Assembly: GCF_001695835.1 (NCBI RefSeq)
Contig: NZ_MBSO01000023.1
Span: 1-64,000 of the forward strand
Reading direction: 5' to 3'
Origin: Ensifer sp. LC11
GTDB lineage: Bacteria > Pseudomonadota > Alphaproteobacteria > Rhizobiales > Rhizobiaceae
Length of the DNA stretch: 64,000 nucleotides
The position numbers were made by a program, and so were the translations under genes. A model generated the notes under the pieces. That model was given only the letters and a program-made list of their open reading frames with translations. It was not told where the DNA came from and made no database searches. How positions within the stretch are numbered: position 1 is the stretch's first letter; each line of letters starts with the position of its first letter. Positions 27,952 through 36,171 of the stretch are shown here, one piece after another.

Positions 27952-27979
27952 GCGTCCGCCGGTTTTGGCCGGCGGACGC
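27952..27979 (+). terminator. Hairpin after the ATPase gene
   Basis: An 11-base perfect stem (GCGTCCGCCGG with CCGGCGGACGC) and loop TTTTGG lie between the ATPase and histidine phosphatase genes. A C-rich tract rather than a T tract follows, so full termination is uncertain. Confidence 0.5.
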
Positions 27980-28028
27980 CACCCCTCCCGTTCCAGCCAT
28001 CGCCAGATCGCTGCCTCCCGAGTTCCGC

Positions 28029-28688
28029 ATGACCAAAGATCTTCCAAGCCTCATCCTCATCCGCCATGGCGAAACGCAATGGAACGTCGCCGGCCGCCTG
28101 CAGGGCCGCAAGGATACGCCGCTTACCGCCAATGGCGTGCGCCAGGCGCTCGCCGTCGGCCTCAGGCTCGCCGAACGGATTGCCGAAGGCGAATCCCTTG
28201 ACTTCTGGGTGAGCCCGCTCGGCCGGGCCCGCCAGACCGCATCGATCCTCGCCGACACCTGGTCGATCCCGTTCGATCGCTTTGTCGAGGCGCCCGCGCT
28301 TGCGGAACGCTCCTATGGCGCATGGGAGGGCCTTGCCCATGACGAGATCGAACGCGATCTTGCCGATCAGTATGATGCGCACAGCGCGGACCCCTTCGAC
28401 TATTCGATGCCCGGCGGCGAAAGCCGGACCGCGCTTGCAGCGCGCCTTAAAGCCTGGCTCGACACGCTCGACCGCGGCCGGCACCACGTCGTCGTCACCC
28501 ATAGCGGCTGCCTGCGGGCGCTGCGCGGCATCTATACCGCTGCCTCGCGCGACGAGATCCTCGCCTACCGCGAACCGCAGACGGCGTCGTTCCTGCTGGC
28601 ATCAGGCCGCGAGACCATGCTCGACATTCCAGCCAGCGTCCTGCGCGCGCTTGGCTGCGACGGCGCCGGCCGGACGGTCTGGATCTGA
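28029..28688 (+). CDS. Histidine phosphatase superfamily protein (phosphoglycerate mutase-like)
   Basis: The 219-residue protein has the LIRHGETQWN catalytic motif at residues 9-18, an ERSYGAWEGL segment with the acid residue, and the second histidine in VTHSGCLRALRG. Members remove phosphate from small phosphorylated metabolites or move it between positions; no signal peptide is present, so it is cytoplasmic. It follows the importer ATPase gene on the same strand, which fits processing of a phosphorylated substrate after uptake. ATG 28029 was chosen because the frame's upstream extension has no family similarity. Confidence 0.85.
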   Translation: MTKDLPSLILIRHGETQWNVAGRLQGRKDTPLTANGVRQALAVGLRLAERIAEGESLDFWVSPLGRARQTASILADTWSIPFDRFVEAPALAERSYGAWEGLAHDEIERDLADQYDAHSADPFDYSMPGGESRTALAARLKAWLDTLDRGRHHVVVTHSGCLRALRGIYTAASRDEILAYREPQTASFLLASGRETMLDIPASVLRALGCDGAGRTVWI

Positions 28689-28720
28689 TCGGCCAAACGG
28701 GAACAAGACCGCTCTTAAGA

Positions 28721-28752
28721 AACGCCGCGCGTGAAAAGCCACGCGCGGCGTT
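28721..28752. terminator. Intrinsic terminator between convergent units
   Basis: A perfect 13-base stem (AACGCCGCGCGTG with CACGCGCGGCGTT) and a 6-base loop lie between the histidine phosphatase gene and the convergent autotransporter gene. Confidence 0.7.
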
Positions 28753-28807
28753 CGACGTTTCGGGCAAAGGGCGTTGGCGCCCCCTGCAATGGTTCCCAGA
28801 CGCGCCC

Positions 28808-31800
28808 TTAGAAGCTCACCTTCAGCTTGGCGTTGACGCCGTGGTCGGAGACGCCCGAGGCGATCTGCCCGGTGTAGTTGACACCGAAGGTCGCAGCCGG
28901 GGCGATCTTGAAGTCGATGCCCGCCTCCACGAGCGCCGCGTCTCTGGCGATCGGCGCGCCGCCGACCGTGAAGCCCTGGCCGCCGGCAAAGGCAAGCGTG
29001 GAGGTCGGAACGACATCGCCGAAAGCATGGCGCCAGCCGACCGTGCCGCTCAGAACCGCCGCCGTTTCACCGAAGGAAACGTCGGTCGACGTGCGCACGC
29101 CGATCGTCGTGAATGTCGTGTCGGTGTTGTCCGAGCGGCCTGAAAGCGCCGCTGCCCCGCCCTTTTCGCGGAAATCGTCCGTGTCGAGGTTGAGATAAGC
29201 GAGGTTGGCGAAGCCCTCGAACTCGAAACGTCCGGCACTCGCGGCATAGCTCGCCTCGCCGAAGATCTGGGCGGTGCGGGCATCGTAGGCTGCCGACAGG
29301 CTCTCGTCGAAGCCTGGGAACGCGACACTTCGCGTCGTCTCGATGCGGTGCCAGCTGTAGGTCGCGCCCGCCGTCAGCGACAGCGCCCCGAACCCGCCGC
29401 CAGCATAGCCACCGACGTGATAGTTGTTGCTGTCGCCGGACGAGCGACGATCGACAACATCGAAGGACGAGCGGCTATAGCCACCGAACAGACCGACGCG
29501 CCAGTTGTCCCCAACCAGACCATCGCCGCCCATGAGGAAGCCGCCAACGTTGCGCTGGAAGGCGGCCGCATTGCCGTCGCCGTCCGTATCGCTCCAGGTG
29601 CCGAAGGCCTGGCTCCAGAAGGCGAAGCGATCCGTGTCGGCCGCAACGCTTTCAATGCCACCCTCGCCATAGGCAAGCACCGGCGTCGCCTTGGTGCTGT
29701 CGTCGCCGAAAGCGGCGCGGATGCGGTTCGTGGCAGCCGTGTTCAACAGTAGGCCATCCTGCAGCAGCATGCCCTTGGTCGAGGCATGGATTTCGCCCGA
29801 GAGCTGGTCGAAGGCGAAACGCGCCTGGTCGCGATCGAGGTTGGTGAGGGCGGTATAGGCCGGATTGGAGAAGCCGAGGCTTTCTGCCTCGACCGCTGCC
29901 GCCTGCTGGTTGGCCGTTGCTGCGACATCGGCAAAGCGGATATCGTTGCGGCTCAGCGTCAGCGTGACAGTGTTGGCGTCGTAGCCAAGCATCGGATCAA
30001 GAAAGACGAGGCTGGATGCGACATCGGCAAAAGTGCCGGTCACGCCGCCCGCTGCCGTCAGGATCGTATAGAGGGTCTGCGGCGCGTAGCTGCCGTTGGC
30101 GGCGAGCGCCAGGACCGAACCACCGTTCAGCGTTGCCCTGCCGGTGGCGACGATCTTGTCGCTTTCGCCCTTGGCATTGGCCTCGACCTCATAGGTCGAG
30201 CCAGCCGCAAAGCCGATGTCGCCAGCAATGTTGAGTGTACCGATCGAGTTGCCGGGCGCAATCACGCCGCCGTCGGCAATCGTGATGCTGCCGAACGTGC
30301 CGATGCCGCCGATCGCACCATCCTTTTCAATGATCAGCCCCGAAGACGAGGCGATCGACCCCTGGACCGAAAGCAGACCGGACTTGACGACGGTCGCGCC
30401 GGTATAGGTGTTCAGCCCGTTGAGAACCAGGGCACCCGCGCCAAGCTTGGTCAGGCCGCCGGCGCCGCTGATCGCTTTGTTGACGGCGACGACGTTTGCC
30501 GCGTCGGCGACGTCGAGCGCGCCGCCGGCACCTTCAAGAACGATATCGCGGTTGATCTGGTGCATGTCGCGACCGGCAATCCGGAGCGCGCCACCGTCGA
30601 GCCTGAGCTTGGCCGAAGCGCTGCCGAGCGCGGCATCCTCCTCGACCACCACGGTACCGCCATCGGTCACCAGCGTCTCGCCGATGAACGAGTGATCGTC
30701 GACGCAATAATCGCGGATCGCCTGCTGGAAGCGAGCGTCGGTGCTCTTGCAGTCGAGCAGCGTCTTCTTCTCGGCATCTGTTAGGCCTGCAAGGATCGGC
30801 AGGCCGTTCTCGTCGGCAATCTGGCCGAGATAGACGTCGTTGCGCATGTTATTGCGGCTGAGGTTGAACACCTTGCCCTTTTCCGCGAAGGTCGATGCCT
30901 CATCCCCCCAGACGATCCGGGTCTTGGCTGCGGAGGTCGCAGGATCGGTATAGTTCTGCAGCACCGGGCCGACCCAGCGCACGGTGTGGGCGACCGGTTC
31001 GTGGTCCGAAAGCGGCGTCTTCGATCCATCCGGATTGGTCACGTAACTGACATCGGTGATGACGCCCGAATAGGGATCCTTCGGATCGTCATTGAGCGTC
31101 CACCATTTGCCGAAGGGGCGCGACGCCAGGAAATGGTCGATCTTCACCCGGTGCCAGCTCGCCCAGGTGTTTGTGGCGTCTTCGCCGTGCGACGGCCAGG
31201 TAACGCTGCCATCGTTGAGCGCGTGCGGCGAAAACTGTTCGCGCTCGTTCGGAAGCTGCAGCAGCTGAAACTGCTTCTTCAGGATGTTCATCGTCTGCGG
31301 CAGGTTGCCGGCAACCGGATACATTTCATCGGCAAACAGACCCGAAGGCACCGTCGAGGCGTTGATCGCCGCGGCACTTTTGCCCTTCCACTCGGCGATA
31401 TAGGCATCGAGCTTCTGGTGGTCCTTGGCGTAGTCGCGCAGCAGGCTAAGATAGAAGCTGTTGCTGGGGCTCTTGACGTAGGTCTTCAAGAGCAGTTCCT
31501 GCTGGCTCACCGAATGCAGGCCGCGCTCGGAGACGTCGCCGGCGTTGAAGTCGCCGGTCAAGATGATCGGACGCGTCTCGGACTTGGCCCATTGATTGAT
31601 GCCCTTGGCCTCGTTGATGCGGGTCGTTGGCGGGTCGTAATAGTTGAGGTGGGTGGTGCCGACGACCACCTGCGGCTTGCTGGCGGTCGGATCGACAACC
31701 GTATAGCTCACGATGTCGCCGAGCGTGCTGGCGCCGTAGGTGCCGGGCAGGCGCGAAAACACACCCGTATCGCCGTCCTGGCGTGTGGCGTAGGTGCCGA

Positions 31801-32107
31801 GGCCTGCATTCTTCAGGATGCCCGGGATGTCCCGCGCGTAGGTGCTGTTGGCGCGGAACTCCTGGAAGGTCAGGATGTCGTAGTTCCCCTTGATGAAGAA
31901 GTCCGACATGACGCTCGGGTTGGCCTTGAAGCGGTCGAGCCAGGTGTTGAGCGTCAGGATCTTCATGCTGTCATCGGCGGCGCGCGCCTCGGCCGCCGAA
32001 AGCGTCAGGCTCGTTCCGCACAGGAGGATCGCCGTTACCAGGCGAAGCGGTTGGGCAAGGCGCGCAAGTGTCCGCACCCCGCGGAGGTCGTGTCCACGTT
32101 GTCTCAT
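28808..32107 (-). CDS. Autotransporter with an endonuclease/exonuclease/phosphatase passenger
   Basis: The 1099-residue protein has a signal peptide (about 1-44), then an EEP-fold domain (about 46-385). Its metal-dependent phosphodiesterase residues are visible: LNTW near 48, FQE near 81, GDFNAGD near 185 and SDHEP near 366. Next come beta-strand repeats of the autotransporter-associated type (GGLTKLGAGALVLNGLNTYTGAT near 550). A C-terminal barrel (about 825-1099) ends in KVSF with the terminal phenylalanine expected of outer membrane proteins. The EEP domain resembles sphingomyelinase C/DNase I-type enzymes; lipid head group or nucleic acid substrates are both possible. ATG 32107 was chosen from GGAG 7 bases upstream. 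Confidence 0.88.
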   Translation of the reverse strand: MRQRGHDLRGVRTLARLAQPLRLVTAILLCGTSLTLSAAEARAADDSMKILTLNTWLDRFKANPSVMSDFFIKGNYDILTFQEFRANSTYARDIPGILKNAGLGTYATRQDGDTGVFSRLPGTYGASTLGDIVSYTVVDPTASKPQVVVGTTHLNYYDPPTTRINEAKGINQWAKSETRPIILTGDFNAGDVSERGLHSVSQQELLLKTYVKSPSNSFYLSLLRDYAKDHQKLDAYIAEWKGKSAAAINASTVPSGLFADEMYPVAGNLPQTMNILKKQFQLLQLPNEREQFSPHALNDGSVTWPSHGEDATNTWASWHRVKIDHFLASRPFGKWWTLNDDPKDPYSGVITDVSYVTNPDGSKTPLSDHEPVAHTVRWVGPVLQNYTDPATSAAKTRIVWGDEASTFAEKGKVFNLSRNNMRNDVYLGQIADENGLPILAGLTDAEKKTLLDCKSTDARFQQAIRDYCVDDHSFIGETLVTDGGTVVVEEDAALGSASAKLRLDGGALRIAGRDMHQINRDIVLEGAGGALDVADAANVVAVNKAISGAGGLTKLGAGALVLNGLNTYTGATVVKSGLLSVQGSIASSSGLIIEKDGAIGGIGTFGSITIADGGVIAPGNSIGTLNIAGDIGFAAGSTYEVEANAKGESDKIVATGRATLNGGSVLALAANGSYAPQTLYTILTAAGGVTGTFADVASSLVFLDPMLGYDANTVTLTLSRNDIRFADVAATANQQAAAVEAESLGFSNPAYTALTNLDRDQARFAFDQLSGEIHASTKGMLLQDGLLLNTAATNRIRAAFGDDSTKATPVLAYGEGGIESVAADTDRFAFWSQAFGTWSDTDGDGNAAAFQRNVGGFLMGGDGLVGDNWRVGLFGGYSRSSFDVVDRRSSGDSNNYHVGGYAGGGFGALSLTAGATYSWHRIETTRSVAFPGFDESLSAAYDARTAQIFGEASYAASAGRFEFEGFANLAYLNLDTDDFREKGGAAALSGRSDNTDTTFTTIGVRTSTDVSFGETAAVLSGTVGWRHAFGDVVPTSTLAFAGGQGFTVGGAPIARDAALVEAGIDFKIAPAATFGVNYTGQIASGVSDHGVNAKLKVSF

Positions 32108-32182
32108 TTTGCTGCTCCAATGTCGCGATGCGAACACGGTTCGTCACAAGACCTTCATAGCGATGGTGTTGATGAGCGGAAG

Positions 32183-32252
32183 TGTTCGATGAAATGTACG
32201 ATTTCAGACATTAGGCGAGTCAAATGTCAGTTTTACAACATTTGATCGAACA
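32183..32252. promoter_or_regulatory. Candidate DeoR/GlpR-type operator half sites
   Basis: TGTTCGAT (32183-32190) and its complement ATCGAACA (32245-32252) lie in the divergent region between the autotransporter and DeoR-type genes, with CAAATG/CATTTG (32221-32244) between them. E. coli GlpR operators are built from ATGTTCGAT-like half sites. Assignment to the adjacent regulator is inference. Confidence 0.5.
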
Positions 32253-32345
32253 TCATAAAATTTCACGCGGCGGATAGGCGCTCCGGCGATTTCCTTGGAG
32301 ATTGGTCGAAGCCCTATGTTAGCAAGGCGTGCCTGGGGGAACGAG

Positions 32346-33140
32346 ATGAGGGCCATGGACGACGATCGGGATGCTGTGACGGGAGACAAGAAGACACGCC
32401 GGCAGGCCCAGCTTCTCCGGCATCTCCGAGAGAAACACTATATCTCGATCGAAGAGATCACCGAGATGTTCGGCGTGACGACCCAGACCGCGCGCCGCGA
32501 CATCATGGCGCTTGAGCAGGAAGGCAAGGTTCGCCGTCTGCATGGCGGCGCGACCATCGCGACCCCCGTGGATCCCAATATCTACCGCCAGCGACGCATC
32601 GACAACGCCGCGCTGAAGGAGCGCATCGGGCAGCTGACGGCTGATCTCGTGGCCGATGGCGCCGCCGTCTTCCTCGACACCGGAACCACGTGCGAGGCCG
32701 TCGCGCGGGGCCTGTTGAAACGCCGTGACCTGCGCGTCGTCACCTACAGCCTGCGCGTCGCCACCACGCTGAGCGAAAGCAGCAACTTTGCCGTCGCCGT
32801 GCCCGGAGGGTTCGTGCGGCAGGTGGATGCCGGCGTGTTCCGCGAGGAGACCGCCGACTACATCCGGAAGTTCAAGTTCGACGTCGCCATCATCTCCGTC
32901 AGCGGTGTCGACCAGGACGGCGACATCGGCGACGACGACCATGCCGAAGTCGCCGCGGTGTCGGCGGCGATGCACCAGGCCGAACGCGTGATCCTCGCGG
33001 TCGACAGCAGCAAATTCGGCCGGCGGGCGCTCGTGCGCCTTGCGTCGCTTGCCGATATCGATGCCCTTGTCACCGATCAGCTGCCGGACGAGCAGATCGT
33101 CGCGATGCTGAATGCGCACGGCGTCGGCATCCATTGCTAA
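32346..33140 (+). CDS. DeoR/GlpR-family transcriptional repressor
   Basis: The 264-residue protein has an N-terminal winged helix-turn-helix (ISIEEITEMFGVTTQTARRDIMALEQEGKVRRLHGGA). The DeoR sugar-phosphate sensor domain (about 90-250) contains the D-x-GTT phosphate-binding loop (FLDTGTTCEAVA) and the VDSSKFGR motif. Family members release DNA on binding a phosphorylated ligand, often glycerol-3-phosphate or a sugar phosphate. It is divergent from the autotransporter enzyme and likely controls it. ATG 32346 has GGGGA 6 bases upstream; earlier starts at 32295 and 32316 are possible. Confidence 0.87.
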   Translation: MRAMDDDRDAVTGDKKTRRQAQLLRHLREKHYISIEEITEMFGVTTQTARRDIMALEQEGKVRRLHGGATIATPVDPNIYRQRRIDNAALKERIGQLTADLVADGAAVFLDTGTTCEAVARGLLKRRDLRVVTYSLRVATTLSESSNFAVAVPGGFVRQVDAGVFREETADYIRKFKFDVAIISVSGVDQDGDIGDDDHAEVAAVSAAMHQAERVILAVDSSKFGRRALVRLASLADIDALVTDQLPDEQIVAMLNAHGVGIHC

Positions 33141-33332
33141 GGCAGATCTGAAAGGACACCGGGGCGAACGGTTGGTCGATTTTCGGCCGAGGGCTTGAAA
33201 CCCTGCATCCGGCACCACACATAGGCGTCAACGGATTGCCCGTGGAGCCCGAGGGATAACCGAAGGCTCCGGGCACGGCTCGCGCGAAAACCCTGACCAC
33301 GGATGTACTGGCAGTGTGACGCAGCGAACGGG

Positions 33333-33360
33333 AAAAAGGTCGGCATTGCCGGCCTTTTTT
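33333..33360 (+). terminator. Intrinsic terminator, possibly of a small RNA
   Basis: An A-rich left arm with GGTCGGC pairs with GCCGGCC and a run of six T. This is a textbook rho-independent terminator, 190 bases after the DeoR-type gene. A second hairpin (33238-33274, stem GCCC-GGAGCC with GGCTCC-GGGC and a two-base bulge) lies just before it. The stretch 33150-33360 either is a structured 3' UTR or encodes a separate small RNA. Confidence 0.75.
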
Positions 33361-33406
33361 GTTTTCTCGCCACCGCTTCAGCCCGATCAGTGGCTGGTGT
33401 GCGCCC

Positions 33407-34045
33407 CTACCAGCGGACAGCCCAACGGGCGCCGAAGGCTCCGAGCAGTGTCAGGCCGAGAACCGCGATCGTGTACCAGGTCGCGACGAAGAGCGGTGAA
33501 TCGTCGGGGCAGTGCGCCGCATAGAAGGTCGCCGCGATGCCGCCGGCGGCAAGCCCCGCCAGCGCACCGGAAAGCGCCGGGCGGGATGGTGCGCCGTGGC
33601 GCAATGCCAGCAGGAAGAGCATGAGCGGCGCCAGCCCGATCAACGGAATGAAAGTCAGGCAACGCAAGCTGTTGGTGCCGATTAGCTTTGCAGACCAGGC
33701 ATCAGACGGCAGGGCGACGAGTTCCAGTACGACACCAACGAGCACCAGCAGCGGCGCAATGCAGAGATAGGGTAGCAGCTTGCGCAACTCGGCTTCCGGC
33801 CAGGCGGCGACCCGCATCGCCGCAAAAGCCGCGGCCGCCAGCGCAATGGTGACCACGAACTTGAACAGGAAGCGCAGCGTCTCGACGGCAGCGGCGATAT
33901 CCGGCCTCGGCCCGAGCATTATAAAGAAGACGAGCCCGGCGAGCGCGAGCGCCCCGCTTGCGGCGCCCAGCCAGGCGGCATTCATCGACAATCCGGGCCG
34001 CCGGGTGTCCGCTGCAAGAGCCTTGATCAGGTCGTTCGTATCCAT
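33407..34045 (-). CDS. nrsF: NrsF-type membrane anti-sigma factor (DUF1109)
   Basis: The 212-residue protein has a short cytoplasmic N-terminus (MDTNDLIKALAADTRRP) and six predicted membrane segments, the DUF1109/NrsF layout. Three cysteines are seen at 95, 129 and 179. Two of them lie where Caulobacter NrsF is, to my recollection, reported to have metal-responsive cysteines. NrsF binds its ECF sigma factor until a signal is sensed. The ATG at 34045 is one base from the sigma factor stop, with GGGA in the end of that gene, so the pair is translationally coupled. Confidence 0.87.
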   Translation of the reverse strand: MDTNDLIKALAADTRRPGLSMNAAWLGAASGALALAGLVFFIMLGPRPDIAAAVETLRFLFKFVVTIALAAAAFAAMRVAAWPEAELRKLLPYLCIAPLLVLVGVVLELVALPSDAWSAKLIGTNSLRCLTFIPLIGLAPLMLFLLALRHGAPSRPALSGALAGLAAGGIAATFYAAHCPDDSPLFVATWYTIAVLGLTLLGAFGARWAVRW

Positions 34046-34046
34046 A

Positions 34047-34583
34047 TCAGTCCCGTCCAAACCGGCGGGCGATTGCCGCCAGGCCGCGATGAAGCGCCAC
34101 GCGAACCGCCGTCTCGTTCATGTCCAGCCGCTTTGCCGTCTCGGCGACCGAGCAGCCGTCGACCGAGATCGCGTTGACGACCGAGCGTTGCCCCGGGGCG
34201 AGCCCCTCCAACGCACGGCCGATCTCCCAATCGCAGGCCCTTTCCGTCTCAGCGCTTGCAAGCGTCTCTTCAAACTTCGCGATGCCAACAGTCGGGCGGC
34301 GAGCCTGTCGCCGCACGGCGTCGACGAATTTGTGCCGGGCGATCGCATGGAGCCAGGGGATAACAGGCGCATCGTCCCGCCAAGTGTGGCGCTTGATATG
34401 TACGGCCAGCAGCGCCTCCTGGACGATATCTTCCGCATCGACACCGCCGCCCACGGTCCATCGCCGTGCCCAGCCGCGAATCACAAGTGCTGCGTCGCGC
34501 AGGAAGTCGCCATAGGCCTTCTCGTCGCCGGCCACGGCCCCGCGAAGAAGACTTGCGAGATGTTCGTCGTCCGCGCCGCTCAC
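34047..34583 (-). CDS. sigF: ECF sigma factor, SigF (ECF16-like)
   Basis: The 178-residue product has sigma region 2 (GDEKAYGDFLRD to DAEDIVQEALLAVHIKRHTW, with the -10-reading part around 45-80) and region 4 (LAPGQRSVVNAISVDGCSVAETAKRLDMNETAVRVALHRGLAAI). It forms a pair with nrsF downstream. The GTG start has GGAGG about 11 bases upstream. It is divergent from the bufferin operon, and matching candidate promoters lie before both transcription units. Confidence 0.87.
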   Translation of the reverse strand: MSGADDEHLASLLRGAVAGDEKAYGDFLRDAALVIRGWARRWTVGGGVDAEDIVQEALLAVHIKRHTWRDDAPVIPWLHAIARHKFVDAVRRQARRPTVGIAKFEETLASAETERACDWEIGRALEGLAPGQRSVVNAISVDGCSVAETAKRLDMNETAVRVALHRGLAAIARRFGRD

Positions 34584-34601
34584 CCGCGCCTTTCCTCCCC
34601 A

Positions 34602-34626
34602 TTCGCCGATTCCGGGCGTTTGTTAC
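34602..34626 (-). promoter_or_regulatory. Candidate SigF promoter before sigF-nrsF
   Basis: On the minus strand GTAACA and CGAA are separated by 15 bases, one less than in the copy before the bufferin operon. The position, 19 bases upstream of the GTG start, suggests weak autoregulation. Confidence 0.45.
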
Positions 34627-34718
34627 ACGTTCATCCCAAAAAACCCACCGGCTGTCAGCCGGCTGACATGATCGTGACCGCTCGCGAACACATCACGAAA
34701 GCGTGTTGCCAACGTTAT

Positions 34719-34744
34719 GTAACGCCACCTGTCTCCGCGACGAA
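34719..34744 (+). promoter_or_regulatory. Candidate SigF promoter of the bufferin operon
   Basis: GTAACG (34719-34724), 16 bases, then CGAA (34741-34744) agrees with the GTAACC-N16-CGAA type reported for Caulobacter SigF (from memory). It lies 59 bases before the bufA start codon and faces away from sigF. Confidence 0.7.
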
Positions 34745-34803
34745 AGACCCAATGTGCGCCTGAGACAGGACGCACGGGATGAGTTCAACACGGAGATACT
34801 ACA

Positions 34804-35127
34804 ATGTCGATGAAGTCCACGATCAGCAGCGCAATGCTGGCAAGCGCCGTCGCTGCCGCCCTGTCGACGTTCGCGACCGCAGCACCGCTCACGGAAGCGC
34901 AGGTCAAAAGCGCGATGGATGCGGGCAAGGAAAAATGCTTCGGCGTCGCCCTCAAGGGCCAGAACGATTGCGCAGCCGGACCCGGCACGACCTGCCAGGC
35001 GACGTCCACGGTCGACTATCAGGGCAACGCCTGGAAGTTCGTCGATGGCGGCACCTGCACGACGATGGAACTGCCTGACGGTCGTAAGGGCTCGCCGGAG
35101 CCGCTGACCCGCGACATGCCGTCCTGA
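34804..35127 (+). CDS. bufA: Bufferin precursor (DUF2282), copper-binding RiPP
   Basis: The 107-residue protein has a signal peptide (about 1-27, ending TAA) and four cysteines, C45 (EKCFG), C56 (NDCAAG), C64 (TTCQA) and C85 (GTCTT). This is the pattern of DUF2282 bufferins. In Caulobacter, bufferins are ribosomally made peptides whose cysteines are partly converted to thiooxazole rings by a DUF692 enzyme and which bind copper in the periplasm. GGAG is 8 bases before the ATG. Genes for the DUF692 enzyme, its partner and a DoxX protein follow. Confidence 0.87.
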   Translation: MSMKSTISSAMLASAVAAALSTFATAAPLTEAQVKSAMDAGKEKCFGVALKGQNDCAAGPGTTCQATSTVDYQGNAWKFVDGGTCTTMELPDGRKGSPEPLTRDMPS

Positions 35128-35244
35128 TCCACCACAGCGCGGAGCGGGGCAAACGCCAACCGGTCCGCAAGCAAGTCTCCTGAAACGGTGGCGGGCCGAG
35201 GACGTTCGCCACCGAACACGACAAGAATGGGAACGGGATGGGCA

Positions 35245-36171
35245 ATGAGCGTTTCAACGGATAACGGCAGTCGGCTTGCATTGGTGAACCAACGGTTCCC
35301 GAACCACGCAATCGCCGGGCTGGCGGGCACCAGCTTCAAGCACCAGCATCTGCCGGCGATCCTCGCCGACGACGCGCCCGGCGGCTTCTTCGAGGTTCAT
35401 GCGGAAAACTACATGGGCGCCGGCGGCCCGCCACATGCGGCGCTTGCACGGATCCGCGAGGATTTCCCGATATCGCTGCACGGTGTCTGCATGTCGATCG
35501 GCGGGCCGCAAGCATTGGACAAGACCCATTTGACTCGGTTCAAGGATCTGGTCGAGCGCTACGAACCTGCCCTTGTCTCGGAGCATCTCGCCTGGTCGAC
35601 CCACGAAACCACCTTCTACAACGATCTCCTGCCACTGCCCTACACCGAGGCGACGGTGACGCGCGTTGCCGAGCATATCGATGAGGTTCAGGAGACCATC
35701 GGCCGCCGGCTTCTGCTCGAGAACCCGTCGACCTACGTCACCTTCACCGAATCGACGATGAGCGAAACGGCGTTCATCCGCGACCTGGTGCAGCGCACCG
35801 GCTGCGGGCTGCTGCTCGATATCAACAATGTCTTCGTCTCGGCCACCAACCAGGGCTATTCCGCGCTCGACTATCTCGGTGACTTTCCGCTGGAACATGT
35901 CGGAGAAATCCATCTTGCCGGACATACGGAGCAGCAGGACGACGAAGGCGAACTGCTCTTGATCGACAGCCATGACGGACCGGTCGCCGATGCGGTCTGG
36001 AAACTCTATGAGCTGGTCATCGCCCGGAGTGGCCCTATCCCGACGCTGATCGAATGGGACAGCGCCATTCCCGACTGGCCGGTGCTGAAGCGCGAGGCAA
36101 CGGCGGCGCAACGGATCCTCGACCGCCACGCACGGGCGCCGTCACGGGAGAAGATCCGTGCAAGCGCCTGA
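35245..36171 (+). CDS. bufB: DUF692 multinuclear iron oxidase (MNIO), bufferin maturation enzyme
   Basis: The 308-residue TIM-barrel protein has the metal-ligand motifs of the MNIO family: [54 protein letters not shown] and [13 protein letters not shown] enzymes (MbnB, BufB) oxidise cysteines in precursor peptides. ATG 35245 is chosen from GGGA at 35235-35238; an in-frame ATG at 35227 is possible. The end overlaps the next gene by 14 bases, as in most MNIO-partner pairs. Confidence 0.92.
   Translation: MSVSTDNGSRLALVNQRFPNHAIAGLAGTSFKHQHLPAILADDAPGGFFEVHAENYMGAGGPPHAALARIREDFPISLHGVCMSIGGPQALDKTHLTRFKDLVERYEPALVSEHLAWSTHETTFYNDLLPLPYTEATVTRVAEHIDEVQETIGRRLLLENPSTYVTFTESTMSETAFIRDLVQRTGCGLLLDINNVFVSATNQGYSALDYLGDFPLEHVGEIHLAGHTEQQDDEGELLLIDSHDGPVADAVWKLYELVIARSGPIPTLIEWDSAIPDWPVLKREATAAQRILDRHARAPSREKIRASA

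Noticed and set aside
33387-33662. Small open frames around the nrsF 3' end
   Set aside because: They overlap nrsF in other frames and have no start signals or similarity.
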